Shown: in pieces, positions 17,154 to 25,857 of the stretch
Numbering within the stretch: position 1 is the first letter of the stretch
Layout of the letters: every line of letters begins with the position of its first letter
NCBI GenBank assembly: GCA_026991885.1
Contig: JALXAQ010000249.1
Location: 33,553 to 97,552, forward strand
Source: Thiotrichaceae bacterium
Lineage (GTDB): Bacteria > Pseudomonadota > Gammaproteobacteria > Beggiatoales > Beggiatoaceae
DNA length: 64,000 nt
Direction of reading: 5' to 3'
Notes under the pieces: generated by a model
What the model saw: only the letters and a program-made list of their open reading frames with translations
Databases searched by the model: none
What the model was told of the DNA's origin: nothing
Made by a program: the position numbers and the translations under genes

Positions 17154-18098
17154 TTATTGGATCAATTGAAAACCATGCCCAGAACTCTTACAATCATCTG
17201 CCAGCGTTACCAGTGCTTTCTTAAAATCCTTATCGAAATCAAATCCGATTTTCTCGAAAATATGCGTAAACCAGCTACGATTATCTAAATGTCGTTCCAA
17301 CAAAAAACGGAGCAGATGGCGCAATGGTTGGTCAACATCTTTCGGCGCATACGGATCATGCCGTTTCTTTTTGCTAAACATAAAGGAAGGAGCACTAGCA
17401 TCAACCTCAATATGGCTGAAAAACACATTGCCAACTGTTTGCACTGGTGTCACAGCCACGGCGATTTTGTCGGACAATGTGTCAAAATATCTCAGAGACA
17501 GTTTATATTCTTCTTTTATGCGTTTAAGCAAATCCTCAGCGCGATTTTTTGAGCCCTCTTGTAAGTAGGTTTCACATTTGACGGGCACGAAGAGGACCAA
17601 TTTGGGCTCTTCTAATTCTTGAAAAGCCTTTTTAAAGAAATCATTGAGACGAGTTGGTTTATTGATATCTTCATTATAAGATATCCCACCCTCGGCTTCC
17701 ATTAATGCCGCCGCATCTATGGCAACAATGATGACTTCACTCGTTTTGAGATACTCCTTGACTTGTTCGAGTTTACCAGGTTCTACTAACCAACCGCCGG
17801 GGTAATCTTTAAAAATAAGCTTTAATTCAGGTGTTTTTGCAGTGCGCCCCAATTCAAAGATAAACTCTTTCTCATCCGCAGTGCTCGCTACCCCCCCTGT
17901 CGCTTCAAATTTCTCCTGTAAGCATTTCAAGGCTTCCAGTTGCCTGTTGATGATGGCAGAACTTTCTAGCTCAGGGGTCAATTGCAAGGCATGTTCTATC
18001 CCCAGGTTAGCATGTTCAAAGAGGTAATACATCGAAGTCAACAGGCTGGTTTTACCAACGCCCGTTGGACCTAACAGGGTAATACGATATTCTTGCAT
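17154..18098 (-). CDS. Small P-loop GTPase-like protein (copy B)
   Basis: A 314-residue P-loop NTPase. G1 is GPTGVGKTSLL at 9-19; the switch II region is FKDYPGGW (a D-x-x-G variant); a hydrophobic strand EVIIVAIDAAAL follows; the G4 position reads VPVKCE, not NKxD, so guanine specificity is uncertain. The layout resembles the TRAFAC-type single or double GTPases found in predicted prokaryotic conflict systems, but I cannot assign a named family. The start at 18098 has TTAGGAG upstream and matches copy A; the longer frame overlaps the previous gene. It lies 13 bp after copy A. Confidence 0.78.
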   Translation of the reverse strand: MQEYRITLLGPTGVGKTSLLTSMYYLFEHANLGIEHALQLTPELESSAIINRQLEALKCLQEKFEATGGVASTADEKEFIFELGRTAKTPELKLIFKDYPGGWLVEPGKLEQVKEYLKTSEVIIVAIDAAALMEAEGGISYNEDINKPTRLNDFFKKAFQELEEPKLVLFVPVKCETYLQEGSKNRAEDLLKRIKEEYKLSLRYFDTLSDKIAVAVTPVQTVGNVFFSHIEVDASAPSFMFSKKKRHDPYAPKDVDQPLRHLLRFLLERHLDNRSWFTHIFEKIGFDFDKDFKKALVTLADDCKSSGHGFQLIQ

Positions 18099-18111
18099 AA
18101 TGTGTTTTCTC

Positions 18112-19083
18112 CTAAGTGAGTAAATCATAGCCTTGTAAAAGATAAAACCCGTTACCCCGCTCCTTCCTACCCGATGACAATACCCGAATCGCATCCTCAA
18201 AATCTTGATCGAAACGAAATAGGGCGTTATTGAAACGATGCCACCAGCTACGAGCTTCTAAATGTTGTTTTAACAGAAAACGGAGCAGATAGCGCAAGGG
18301 TTGTTCAACATCTTTCGGGTTGTACAGAGCATTGCGTGTCTTTTTAGCGAACTTAAAATGAGGCTGACCATTTTGCTCAATCTCAATATGGCTGAAAAAA
18401 ACATTTCCCACCGTTTGAACGGGTGTCACAACAACAGCTAATTGGCTGCGTAATGGCTCTGTCTGAAAATAATTCAGAGACGCTTTATATTTTTCTTCTA
18501 CGGATTTTCGCAGCGCTTCGCTACGATTTTCTGGTTCATCCTGCAAGTACGTTTCACACTTGACAGGCACCAATAGAATTAACTTAGGGCCGCTTAATCC
18601 TTCTTTAAAAGCATTTTTAAAGAAATCATAGATAGTCTCTGGCTTATTTACATGATCGTTGAAAGAAATACCACTTTCTTTTTCCATTAACGCAGCGGCA
18701 TCCATAGCAACAATGATGACTTCACTTGTCTTGATATACTCTAAAACTTGATTGAGTTTATCAATTTGACTTAGGTAGCCACCAGGATAATCTCTAAAAA
18801 TCAACCTCAATTCCGGTTTTTTGGCGACTCGCCCTAATTCAAAAATAAAATCTCTTGACTCTGCTGTACCAGTGATTCCCCCTGTCGCTTCAAAATTATC
18901 CTGTAAGGTTTTCAACTTTTCCAGTTGCCTGTTGATGATGGCAGAACTTTCCAGCTCTGGGGTCAATTGCAATGCCTTTTCTATTCCGAGGTTTGCATGT
19001 TCAAAAAGGTAATACATCGAAGTCAACAGGCTCGTTTTACCAACGCCCGTTGGACCTAATAGGGTAATGCGATATTCTTGCAT
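18112..19083 (-). CDS. Small P-loop GTPase-like protein (copy A)
   Basis: A 323-residue paralogue of the next gene. The first 50 residues are almost identical between copies (MQEYRITLLGPTGVGKTSLL, then NLGIE and LQLTPELESSAIINRQLE), and the DNA there is also nearly identical, while the later parts diverge. G1 is intact; switch II is FRDYPGGY; the G4 position is VPVKCE. An IEQNGQPHFKF segment differs from copy B. This is a tandem duplication, possibly homogenised at its 5' end. It is 13 bp after the dynamin-like gene, indicating one transcript. Confidence 0.78.
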   Translation of the reverse strand: MQEYRITLLGPTGVGKTSLLTSMYYLFEHANLGIEKALQLTPELESSAIINRQLEKLKTLQDNFEATGGITGTAESRDFIFELGRVAKKPELRLIFRDYPGGYLSQIDKLNQVLEYIKTSEVIIVAMDAAALMEKESGISFNDHVNKPETIYDFFKNAFKEGLSGPKLILLVPVKCETYLQDEPENRSEALRKSVEEKYKASLNYFQTEPLRSQLAVVVTPVQTVGNVFFSHIEIEQNGQPHFKFAKKTRNALYNPKDVEQPLRYLLRFLLKQHLEARSWWHRFNNALFRFDQDFEDAIRVLSSGRKERGNGFYLLQGYDLLT

Positions 19084-19096
19084 AAATGCGTTTATC

Positions 19097-21202
19097 CTAA
19101 TGTAAAATGTGCAATTTTACCGCTTGATTAGCAGCCTCGACCCGTTTCAATAATCGTTGCCACTCAAAATCTTGGGGCCACAATTCTTCTTGGTTGCGTC
19201 TTAAAAACCGCCGCCATTCCCGCTTAGAAGTCCCAGCCCGCAGTACGCGATCTATAAATTCTTCAACAATGGCAAACTTGGCTTCACTTGGTTCTTTCAC
19301 CAATTCCATCAGTACATTTTTGCATCTGTGTACCACCTTTTTATAGTTACCCTGGAGATAATCACTGATTTCCTGAGCGGAATATTCTTCCAAGCGAGAT
19401 TCTGTATCATCTGGGTGTAAATCATCCAAATGTTTACGGATTCTATGTTGAATCATACCTCGGTAGAGCAATTTAAAGGAAACAAAATCCTTAAAACCTT
19501 GCTGCAAGCTTGGAAACTTATCCCCCTCTTTATCCAACAGGGTATAAAGGTTTGGCAAATAAGATGAATCCTGCAATTGAGACAACTGCCCTAAACCACT
19601 ATCAATCAGCGTTTTTGTGACTTGCATTTTGACATCCCTAACAGACTCTTTTAAGCCATCCTCAATCCCTGAAAATTTTGCCGTTAAGTGTGTCCGCACC
19701 TTATGCAAGTAATAAGAATACGCCGCAGGATAATCGCCTTTTTCATTTCTCATTTTCTCGATTTCTTCAAGCGTCGGTATGCCACGATCATGGGTGGCTT
19801 CTTCAAAGGCTTTATTGATGGTGGCAATCAAATACTCATCTTCTTGATTACGACATTCATGTAATTTCTTGCCTAATTCTTCAAGATGATTGGTCAAATT
19901 GCCCCATATTTCGTCAAATTTATCATCAAACAAATCACCTTCGTTATCACTCGCATTGTCAGTGAAAATGGCTTTGCGTATTTCATCCAATTTGAGCGTC
20001 ACTTGTTCACGGAGTTCATTTAATCGCCGCTGATAGGAAGTCGCAAACTGTTGATCGAGGGCAGTGATTTGAGTAGCCATATAATCCAATACGGGTTCAA
20101 GCACTTTGGCGTTGACTTCGTCGCTATCCGCACAATTAGCCGTCAAACATCGCTCAACACGGAGTCCTTGTTTGTCGATGGTGGCCGCTAAATCAGCGCA
20201 ATTTTTCAGGTTACTGCCATCATCCAGTTGATTGAGTACCATAAATGACCATTGTTGAATAGGCAACTCCTGTAGGGCGCGACTGGCTGTGTCATAAAGT
20301 GTAACATCGTGATCCATCCAAGAATCGCCGTGGGCTTGGGGCTTACGCACAAATAATATCAGGTCAATTTCTTGTCCCAAGGCGTGAATCAGTCGATCTT
20401 CATCGCCAATGCCCGTATCCCCTAAGCCTGGCATATCCACCACCGCAATTTGACCGACAGAGGTATTTGGAAAAGGGCACAAAATTTTGGCTTCGCGGAC
20501 AGCTAAATAGTTGTAAAAAGGCTCAGAACTCTCCAAATTATATTGGGCTACATAAGCTTGGATTTCCCCACGCTCAATCCGTTTTGGTGTGGATTCCTTT
20601 AGCCAATGGCGGTAGCTCTCAATATGCTGGTGATATTTTTTCAGATGCTCAATCTGCGCTTTTTGCTCAGCCCCAAGCGAGCCTTGATCGGGTAAAGCAC
20701 TCTGAGCAAATTGATCAATTGTCAAAGGCGGTGTGCCAAGATTAAGCGCGTCGTAATAAGGCGCAATCACTTCCTGTAAAAAGTCACGCTCATTATAAAA
20801 AGTGATTTCAGCATAAGGCTCAATATCCGGTTTGTGACAAACCATGCTTCGCACACCGGTGCAATGTCCTCGATTACTATCGGGAATTTCTTGGCGAGAC
20901 AAGCCGGTGAGGCTTTGCAATAAACGGCTTTTGCCTTGCCGCGCCCGCCCAACAACGCCGATATTTAAGGTTGAGCGAGAAAAACGGGCGTGTAATTTTT
21001 GTAACAGTGCTGTCACATTTTTGACTTCTTGCTGTATTTCGGCAAAATGAGCGGCACCAACATTTGTGTTGCGGTAAGGTTTCTCAAGTGAGTAGAGTGC
21101 CTCGGAAAGCTCACCGAGATGACGCTCAGCGGTTCTCAACTTGCCCGCCAGCGGTTGGCGTTGGGCAATGATATGTTTTATTTTTTTGGGTAGTTCATTC
21201 AT
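19097..21202 (-). CDS. Dynamin-like large GTPase
   Basis: A 701-residue protein. An N-terminal helical stretch (1-75) precedes the GTPase domain: G1 GRARQGKSRLL (about 85-95), a G2 Thr in GHCTGVRS, G3 DMPGLGDTG (about 257-265) and a G4-like LNQLDD (about 330). Long charged helices follow to the C-terminus, as in bacterial dynamin-like proteins, with no obvious transmembrane segment. Such proteins act in membrane remodelling or in phage defence. It is the first gene of a four-gene minus-strand unit with two small GTPases and a membrane protein, so the four products probably act together. Confidence 0.8.
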   Translation of the reverse strand: MNELPKKIKHIIAQRQPLAGKLRTAERHLGELSEALYSLEKPYRNTNVGAAHFAEIQQEVKNVTALLQKLHARFSRSTLNIGVVGRARQGKSRLLQSLTGLSRQEIPDSNRGHCTGVRSMVCHKPDIEPYAEITFYNERDFLQEVIAPYYDALNLGTPPLTIDQFAQSALPDQGSLGAEQKAQIEHLKKYHQHIESYRHWLKESTPKRIERGEIQAYVAQYNLESSEPFYNYLAVREAKILCPFPNTSVGQIAVVDMPGLGDTGIGDEDRLIHALGQEIDLILFVRKPQAHGDSWMDHDVTLYDTASRALQELPIQQWSFMVLNQLDDGSNLKNCADLAATIDKQGLRVERCLTANCADSDEVNAKVLEPVLDYMATQITALDQQFATSYQRRLNELREQVTLKLDEIRKAIFTDNASDNEGDLFDDKFDEIWGNLTNHLEELGKKLHECRNQEDEYLIATINKAFEEATHDRGIPTLEEIEKMRNEKGDYPAAYSYYLHKVRTHLTAKFSGIEDGLKESVRDVKMQVTKTLIDSGLGQLSQLQDSSYLPNLYTLLDKEGDKFPSLQQGFKDFVSFKLLYRGMIQHRIRKHLDDLHPDDTESRLEEYSAQEISDYLQGNYKKVVHRCKNVLMELVKEPSEAKFAIVEEFIDRVLRAGTSKREWRRFLRRNQEELWPQDFEWQRLLKRVEAANQAVKLHILH

Positions 21203-21741
21203 CTATTAATTATGCAAAAATTTATAGAAATCCTATTTCTTTGAAAGTTGAAAATGTTAAAATACTTTTGTTAAGCTACTGACCTGATTTAATCGTCCTA
21301 CGTTGCGGGATCGGCTGTCATGCCTTATATAGCAATTAATGTGCCAATTAAATTTTAATAGTCGATGTTCTAGTTTTTTTTTTGTAACTCTTTTTGGGTT
21401 TGGAGTACAAATCTTTAGCTTTGTAGTGTCTGACAAAGCTAAAGCTTTGTACTCCATTCAGTAGAATTTAAGCGATAAATGGTCAATTGAGGAAAATAAA
21501 ATAAGGGGGTTGCGGGTGTGACAAGCTCTTGGAAGGATGCGAAAGGATTAGAAGAAAAACACTTAATAACCAGCTATAAAACCAGTCATTGAGGAATATT
21601 GAAAAAGTGCGATAGCTTTTCAGATAAGACGTCCAAGATAAATCTGGCCGACTCCAAAAGTCGATCTAATTTTTTTTTATAGTCAATAAAAATATTGAGA
21701 ATTATTGACATTATTGCTTTTATGTTATAGAATGCCTACCG
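21203..21741. other. Intergenic region upstream of the GTPase unit and IS607 element
   Basis: About 540 bp with no gene I can support. It holds palindrome B copies (about 21400-21456, a nested pair) and a degenerate palindrome A copy (21631-21655). The promoter of the GTPase unit should lie near 21203-21300. The left end of the IS607-type element should lie close to 21700; IS607 elements have no terminal inverted repeats or target duplication, so the exact end is not visible. Confidence 0.5.
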
Positions 21742-22374
21742 ATGAAAGCGAAAGAAGTTTTAAAACTGACTGGGTTATCACGTTCTCACTTATCAAGGCT
21801 AGTCAAATCAGGCGTTTTTAGTGTCTCAAAAAAACCTAATGGTCAATATGACTACAAAGTAGATGATGTTTACGAGTATTTAGTTAGGCTCGCCACGATG
21901 CCGATTAAAAATCATTTATGCGCGAGTTTCGACCAGTAAACAGAAGGCCGATTTAGCACGTCAAATTGAGGCACTTGAAAGTTTTTGTCTATCTCAAGGC
22001 ATAAAAATTGATCAGGTTTTTTCTGATATTGCTAATGGGATCAACTTTGAAAAACGAAAACAGTTCTTTGACTTACTTGATTTGGTTATTGATGGACAGG
22101 TTGATAAAGTTTTCATAAATTATAAAGATCGCCTAAGTCGAGTTGGTTTTGGATTGTTTAAACACTTGTTCGGAAAATTGGGCGTTCCGCCACTTCGTTT
22201 GGAACGGAAATAATTGTGGCTAATGGCCATAGCAACGAAAAACTAGACAGCGAGGAGATAATAAACGAAATCATTACATTGATTCATTGTTTTTCAATGA
22301 AACATTACTCAAAACGTCGAGTCAAACGTGCCATAGAGGTACTCAATGAAGAAAGCACTCAAAACCAAGATTAG
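21742..22374 (+). pseudogene. tnpA: IS607 TnpA serine recombinase, frameshifted
   Basis: Three frames must be joined. From 21742 an excisionase-like HTH domain (MKAKEVLKLTGLSRSHLSRL) runs to about 21895. The next frame carries the serine-recombinase core YARVSTSKQKADLARQ, with the catalytic Ser in RVSTS, through YKDRLSRVGFGLF to about 22170. The third frame gives FGTEIIVANGHSNEKL and ends at 22374 after KRAIEVLNEES. The second break lies within about 20 extra bases near 22175-22200. With two shifts it should be inactive, unless these are assembly errors. Confidence 0.82.
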
Positions 22375-23623
22375 AGGCTTAGATAAGTCCCAGTTCCAAC
22401 GGCTTAGGGAATTGACTCACCATGCTAAGAATCTTTATAACCAGACCTTGTGGACTTTGCGAGAAGGCTTTGAGGCAACTGGTAAGTATTTTACCTATCC
22501 TCAAATGGACAAAGCCATGAAGCAGGTTGAAAACCTTGAGGGTGAAATCAATTATCGTTTCCTGAAAAGCGCGGTGTCTCAACAAATCTTAAGAAGACTG
22601 GATAAGAATTTTAAATCCTTCTTTGAAGCCAGCGAGGATTTCAAACTAAATCCGAGTAAATATAAGAGAGAACCAAGGCCACCACGTTTCAAGAAAAGTC
22701 AGTACGATAATCTGATTTACAACACTTGTGCGTTCCAAATAAAAAATGGTGAAGCTATTCTGGACCGAACCAAGGGGAAACAAATAAAGATTCCTTTACC
22801 ATTACCCCTGATAGGGAAAAATATCAAACAGATAGAGATTATCCCAAAGCCTCACTCGTTCCAAGCCGTTTTTGTGTACGATGAAAATCAAGCGACCTAT
22901 CAGCAAGTCGTACCAAATGATAAAATCATGTCAATCGACTTGGGTTTAAATAACTTGGCGACTTGTGTCACTAATGGCGTTATCATGCCTTTTATCATTG
23001 ATGGTCGGCGAATCAAATCAATTAATGCTTACTACAACAAGCGAAAGGCTTTTCTCCAATCCAAACTGGAAAAATCAAGAGGTAGAAAATGGTCAAATAG
23101 GCTTCAACAATTAACGGATTGGCGCAATGCGATAATCACTGATTACTTACATAAAGCCACCGCACATGTCGTCCAAACCTGTTTAACTCATGAGATTTCA
23201 AAAGTTGTCGTTGGTGATGTCGCTAAATCTTTGGATCATATCAATCTAGGCAAAAAAACTAATCAAAACTTTGTGGACTTGTCTCTAGGCCAGTTTATAG
23301 ATAAATTGCGCTATAAACTAGGGCAACATGGAATTAAATTAAAAGTTGCAAACGAGAGTTACACTTCAAAAGCGAGTTTTGTGGATGGTGATCAAATGCC
23401 TAAAAAGTATGACAAAGAGGCCAAACCGACTTATAGTGGCAAACGAATCAAACGTGGTTTGTACCGAAGCCAAGATGGTACTTTAGTTAATGCTGATGCC
23501 AATGGCGCGTATAATATTTTGAGAAAGAGCGAGTCCAAATTTTCATTCTCAGGGCTTGTTGAAAAGGTGGGTAAGCATGTTAAAGGATGGTTACACCCTA
23601 CTGAACGAGTTTTTATCAAGTAA
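22346..23623 (+). CDS. tnpB: TnpB, putative RNA-guided nuclease
   Basis: A 425-residue TnpB-family protein, full length. RuvC-like residues are D198 (SIDLGLNN) and D384 (NADANGAYNI). The usual RuvC-II Glu is not found in its normal place (KVVVGDVAKS at 286-295); a conserved Glu occurs later, E337, in NESYTSKASFVDGD. The zinc-ribbon cysteines are absent, as in a known TnpB subgroup with the ESYTSKAS block. The start overlaps the tnpA end by 29 bp. TnpB cuts DNA with a guide RNA transcribed across the right end of the element, favouring element retention. Confidence 0.88.
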   Translation: MKKALKTKIRGLDKSQFQRLRELTHHAKNLYNQTLWTLREGFEATGKYFTYPQMDKAMKQVENLEGEINYRFLKSAVSQQILRRLDKNFKSFFEASEDFKLNPSKYKREPRPPRFKKSQYDNLIYNTCAFQIKNGEAILDRTKGKQIKIPLPLPLIGKNIKQIEIIPKPHSFQAVFVYDENQATYQQVVPNDKIMSIDLGLNNLATCVTNGVIMPFIIDGRRIKSINAYYNKRKAFLQSKLEKSRGRKWSNRLQQLTDWRNAIITDYLHKATAHVVQTCLTHEISKVVVGDVAKSLDHINLGKKTNQNFVDLSLGQFIDKLRYKLGQHGIKLKVANESYTSKASFVDGDQMPKKYDKEAKPTYSGKRIKRGLYRSQDGTLVNADANGAYNILRKSESKFSFSGLVEKVGKHVKGWLHPTERVFIK

Positions 23624-23763
23624 CTCCAAGCTGCAGCGAGGAGATAGTGGGTTGATTACTCCCTTGTTCGGATTTATTGCATTATCAACAATGTCAATAT
23701 TTAACAACAAAATTGTGATCTGATTCGCCATAAATGAAACCGTCATTGAAAAAACCTAGTTGT

Positions 23764-23792
23764 TGGAGTCCAAAGCTTTAGCTTTGGATTCC
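23764..23792. repeat. Palindrome B copy
   Basis: GGAGTCCAAAGCTTTAGCTT(TGGATTCC), between the IS607 element and the end of the surface-repeat gene. Confidence 0.8.
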
Positions 23793-23810
23793 AAGTGCCT
23801 TAAAATCCTG

Positions 23811-25772
23811 TTATGGAGACGGTAACTCTGTCATCGTGTTGTCTGCCCCTGCTGGTGGTTCCACACTCAGTAGAGCACCACCGCTAGAGCGCAAGCCATC
23901 TATGTTCCCCGTCACCATACTCTCAGGCGATAAAGTGTGTAATTGAACCCAAGTGCTGTTGTTCATCCACCGCCAAATACCATATTGGGTGCCAAAGTCG
24001 ATAATCACATCGTCTTGACTGCTACCGTCTATATCTCCCGTCACCATGCTCTTCGGCGATAAGTTGTGCAATTTGAGCCAAGTGCTATTGTTCAGCCACA
24101 CCCAAATACCATATTGGTTGCCAAAGTCGATAATCAGATCGTCTTGACTGCTACCGTCTATATCTCCCGTCACCATGCTCTTCGGCGAGATTGAATGCAA
24201 TTGAACCCAAGTGCTATCGTTCAGCCACACCCAAATACCATATTGGGTGCCAAAGTCGATAATCAGATCGTCTTGACTGCTACCGTCTATATCTCCTGTC
24301 ACCATGCTCTCCGGCGATAAGTTGTGCAATTTGATCCAAGTGCTGTTGTTCATCCGCACCCAAATACCATATTGGCTGCCAAAGTCGATAATCAGATCGT
24401 CTTGACCGTTACCGTCTATATCTCCCGTCACCATGCTCTCCGGCGAGATTGAATGCAATTGAACCCAAGTGCTGTCGTTCAGCCACACCCAAATACCATA
24501 TTGGGTGCCAAAGTCGATAATCACATCGTCTTGACCGCTACCGTCTATATCTCCCGTCACCATGCTCTTCGGCGATAAGTTGTGCAATTTGAGCCAAGTG
24601 CTATTGTTCAGCCACACCCAAATACCATATTGGGTGCCAAAGTCGATAATGACTTCGTATTGACCAGACCTGTCTAAGTCTCCGGTGACCATGCTCTCGG
24701 CAGAAAGCGAATGCAGGGAACGCCAACTGTCATTATTCATCCACATCCACAGGCCATATAAAGCACCGAAGTCGATAATAACATCATTTGTGGGGAAACA
24801 TGCCAGTTGTGCATTGATGTTAGACGTGGTCACGCCTTCCGTGATGGCAATATCCGTGCCGCTGCTAATTATCGGCACATCATCATAATACTCGGTGACA
24901 CAATCCCCTGAAGGTGAGGTGAAGCCTACGCGATAACTAGCTGTAGTCAGTGAGCCAAGATCATAGTGGCCTACAGTATCGGTAGAAACATTGTTAACCT
25001 GGCTCCACCAACTGCCGTTCCAACGGTAAGCCGCCACATTAATATTCCATAAAGGATTTCCAGCGGTGTCCGTTACCGTGCCAGTGATGCGACCTGCCAA
25101 AGCCAACTGGGCATTGATGTTAGGGGTGGTCGTGCCTACGGTTATGACAATATCTCTGGCACTCTCTTGAGTTGGCGCATCGTCGTAATACTCGGGGATA
25201 TAAGTCCCAGACTGATCCCTGAACTCCAGATGATAAGTACCACTATTTAAACCGCCCATCTCATAGTTGCCGGAGCTGGGTTCAGTCAAAACCTCCCCAA
25301 TCCAGTCCCACCCACTGCCGTTCCAACGTGAAATTATAACGCCGATATTCCCTAAAGGATTTCCAGCACTGTCCGTCACCGTGCCGGTGATGTGAGCTGC
25401 CAAAGCCAACTGGGCATTGATGTTAGGGGTGGTCGTGCCGGCTGTGACTGCAATGTTTGTGGCATGGTCAATATCCAGCGCATCGTCGTAATGTTCAAGG
25501 GCATAAGTCCCAGAGCTATCCTCGAATCTAACGCGATAATTCTCGGTATCCAAAGCATCAATATCATAATTGCCGGCAGCATCTGTCGAGTCAGAGTTAA
25601 CCACCTCCCACCAGCCTATCCAATGGAAAGCTGTCACCCCAATATTCTCCAAAGGATTTCCAGCTGTGTCCGTCACAGTACCAGTAATATTACCAGCATA
25701 GCTCTCTTTAGCAAGCCCTAGCATACTTGTTATGAGAACAAGCGCAAGGCTCAGTTTCTTAGCAAATAACAT
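23811..25772 (-). CDS. Exported protein with CnaB-like and FG-GAP/VCBS-type repeats
   Basis: A 653-residue secreted protein. Signal peptide (MLFAKKLSLALVLITSMLGL, cleaved near SYAG). Three carboxypeptidase-regulatory/CnaB-like domains, each opening with ITGTVTDTAGNPL or close variants, occupy about 25-335. Then come eight tandem units of about 38 residues carrying IIDFGTQYGIWVWLN, STWxxLHxLSPxSMVTGDIDG and D-x-D-x-S/N-x-QDD calcium-type loops, resembling FG-GAP/VCBS beta-propeller blades. The start at 25772 has AAGGAG upstream; a longer frame runs into repeat D and clpV. It is likely a surface or adhesion protein. Confidence 0.83.
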   Translation of the reverse strand: MLFAKKLSLALVLITSMLGLAKESYAGNITGTVTDTAGNPLENIGVTAFHWIGWWEVVNSDSTDAAGNYDIDALDTENYRVRFEDSSGTYALEHYDDALDIDHATNIAVTAGTTTPNINAQLALAAHITGTVTDSAGNPLGNIGVIISRWNGSGWDWIGEVLTEPSSGNYEMGGLNSGTYHLEFRDQSGTYIPEYYDDAPTQESARDIVITVGTTTPNINAQLALAGRITGTVTDTAGNPLWNINVAAYRWNGSWWSQVNNVSTDTVGHYDLGSLTTASYRVGFTSPSGDCVTEYYDDVPIISSGTDIAITEGVTTSNINAQLACFPTNDVIIDFGALYGLWMWMNNDSWRSLHSLSAESMVTGDLDRSGQYEVIIDFGTQYGIWVWLNNSTWLKLHNLSPKSMVTGDIDGSGQDDVIIDFGTQYGIWVWLNDSTWVQLHSISPESMVTGDIDGNGQDDLIIDFGSQYGIWVRMNNSTWIKLHNLSPESMVTGDIDGSSQDDLIIDFGTQYGIWVWLNDSTWVQLHSISPKSMVTGDIDGSSQDDLIIDFGNQYGIWVWLNNSTWLKLHNLSPKSMVTGDIDGSSQDDVIIDFGTQYGIWRWMNNSTWVQLHTLSPESMVTGNIDGLRSSGGALLSVEPPAGADNTMTELPSP

Positions 25773-25801
25773 TTGTTTTGTCTCCTTATTAATGGCATTG
25801 A

Positions 25802-25823
25802 AGCGTAGGGTGCGTCCCACGCA
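25802..25823. repeat. Family D copy
   Basis: CGTAGGGTGCGTCCCACGCA(CC), between the tssH stop and the surface-repeat gene. Confidence 0.75.
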
Positions 25824-25857
25824 CCGAGGTAAAGCTGTAGCGGTGCGTGCTAGCAGC

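Larger units (their letters stand above)
21700..23700 (+). mobile_element. IS607-family insertion sequence (tnpA broken, tnpB intact)
   Basis: The order serine-recombinase tnpA then tnpB, with overlapping ends, is diagnostic of IS607-type elements. Ends are estimates. The region after tnpB (23624-23700) should contain the right end and the 3' part of the guide (omega/re) RNA. Because tnpA is frameshifted, this copy is probably no longer able to transpose by itself. Confidence 0.7.

Noticed and set aside
23870..24780. Regular direct repeats that could suggest a CRISPR array
   Set aside because: The units are about 114 bp, in frame with an exported protein, with no unique spacers; they encode propeller-type repeats.
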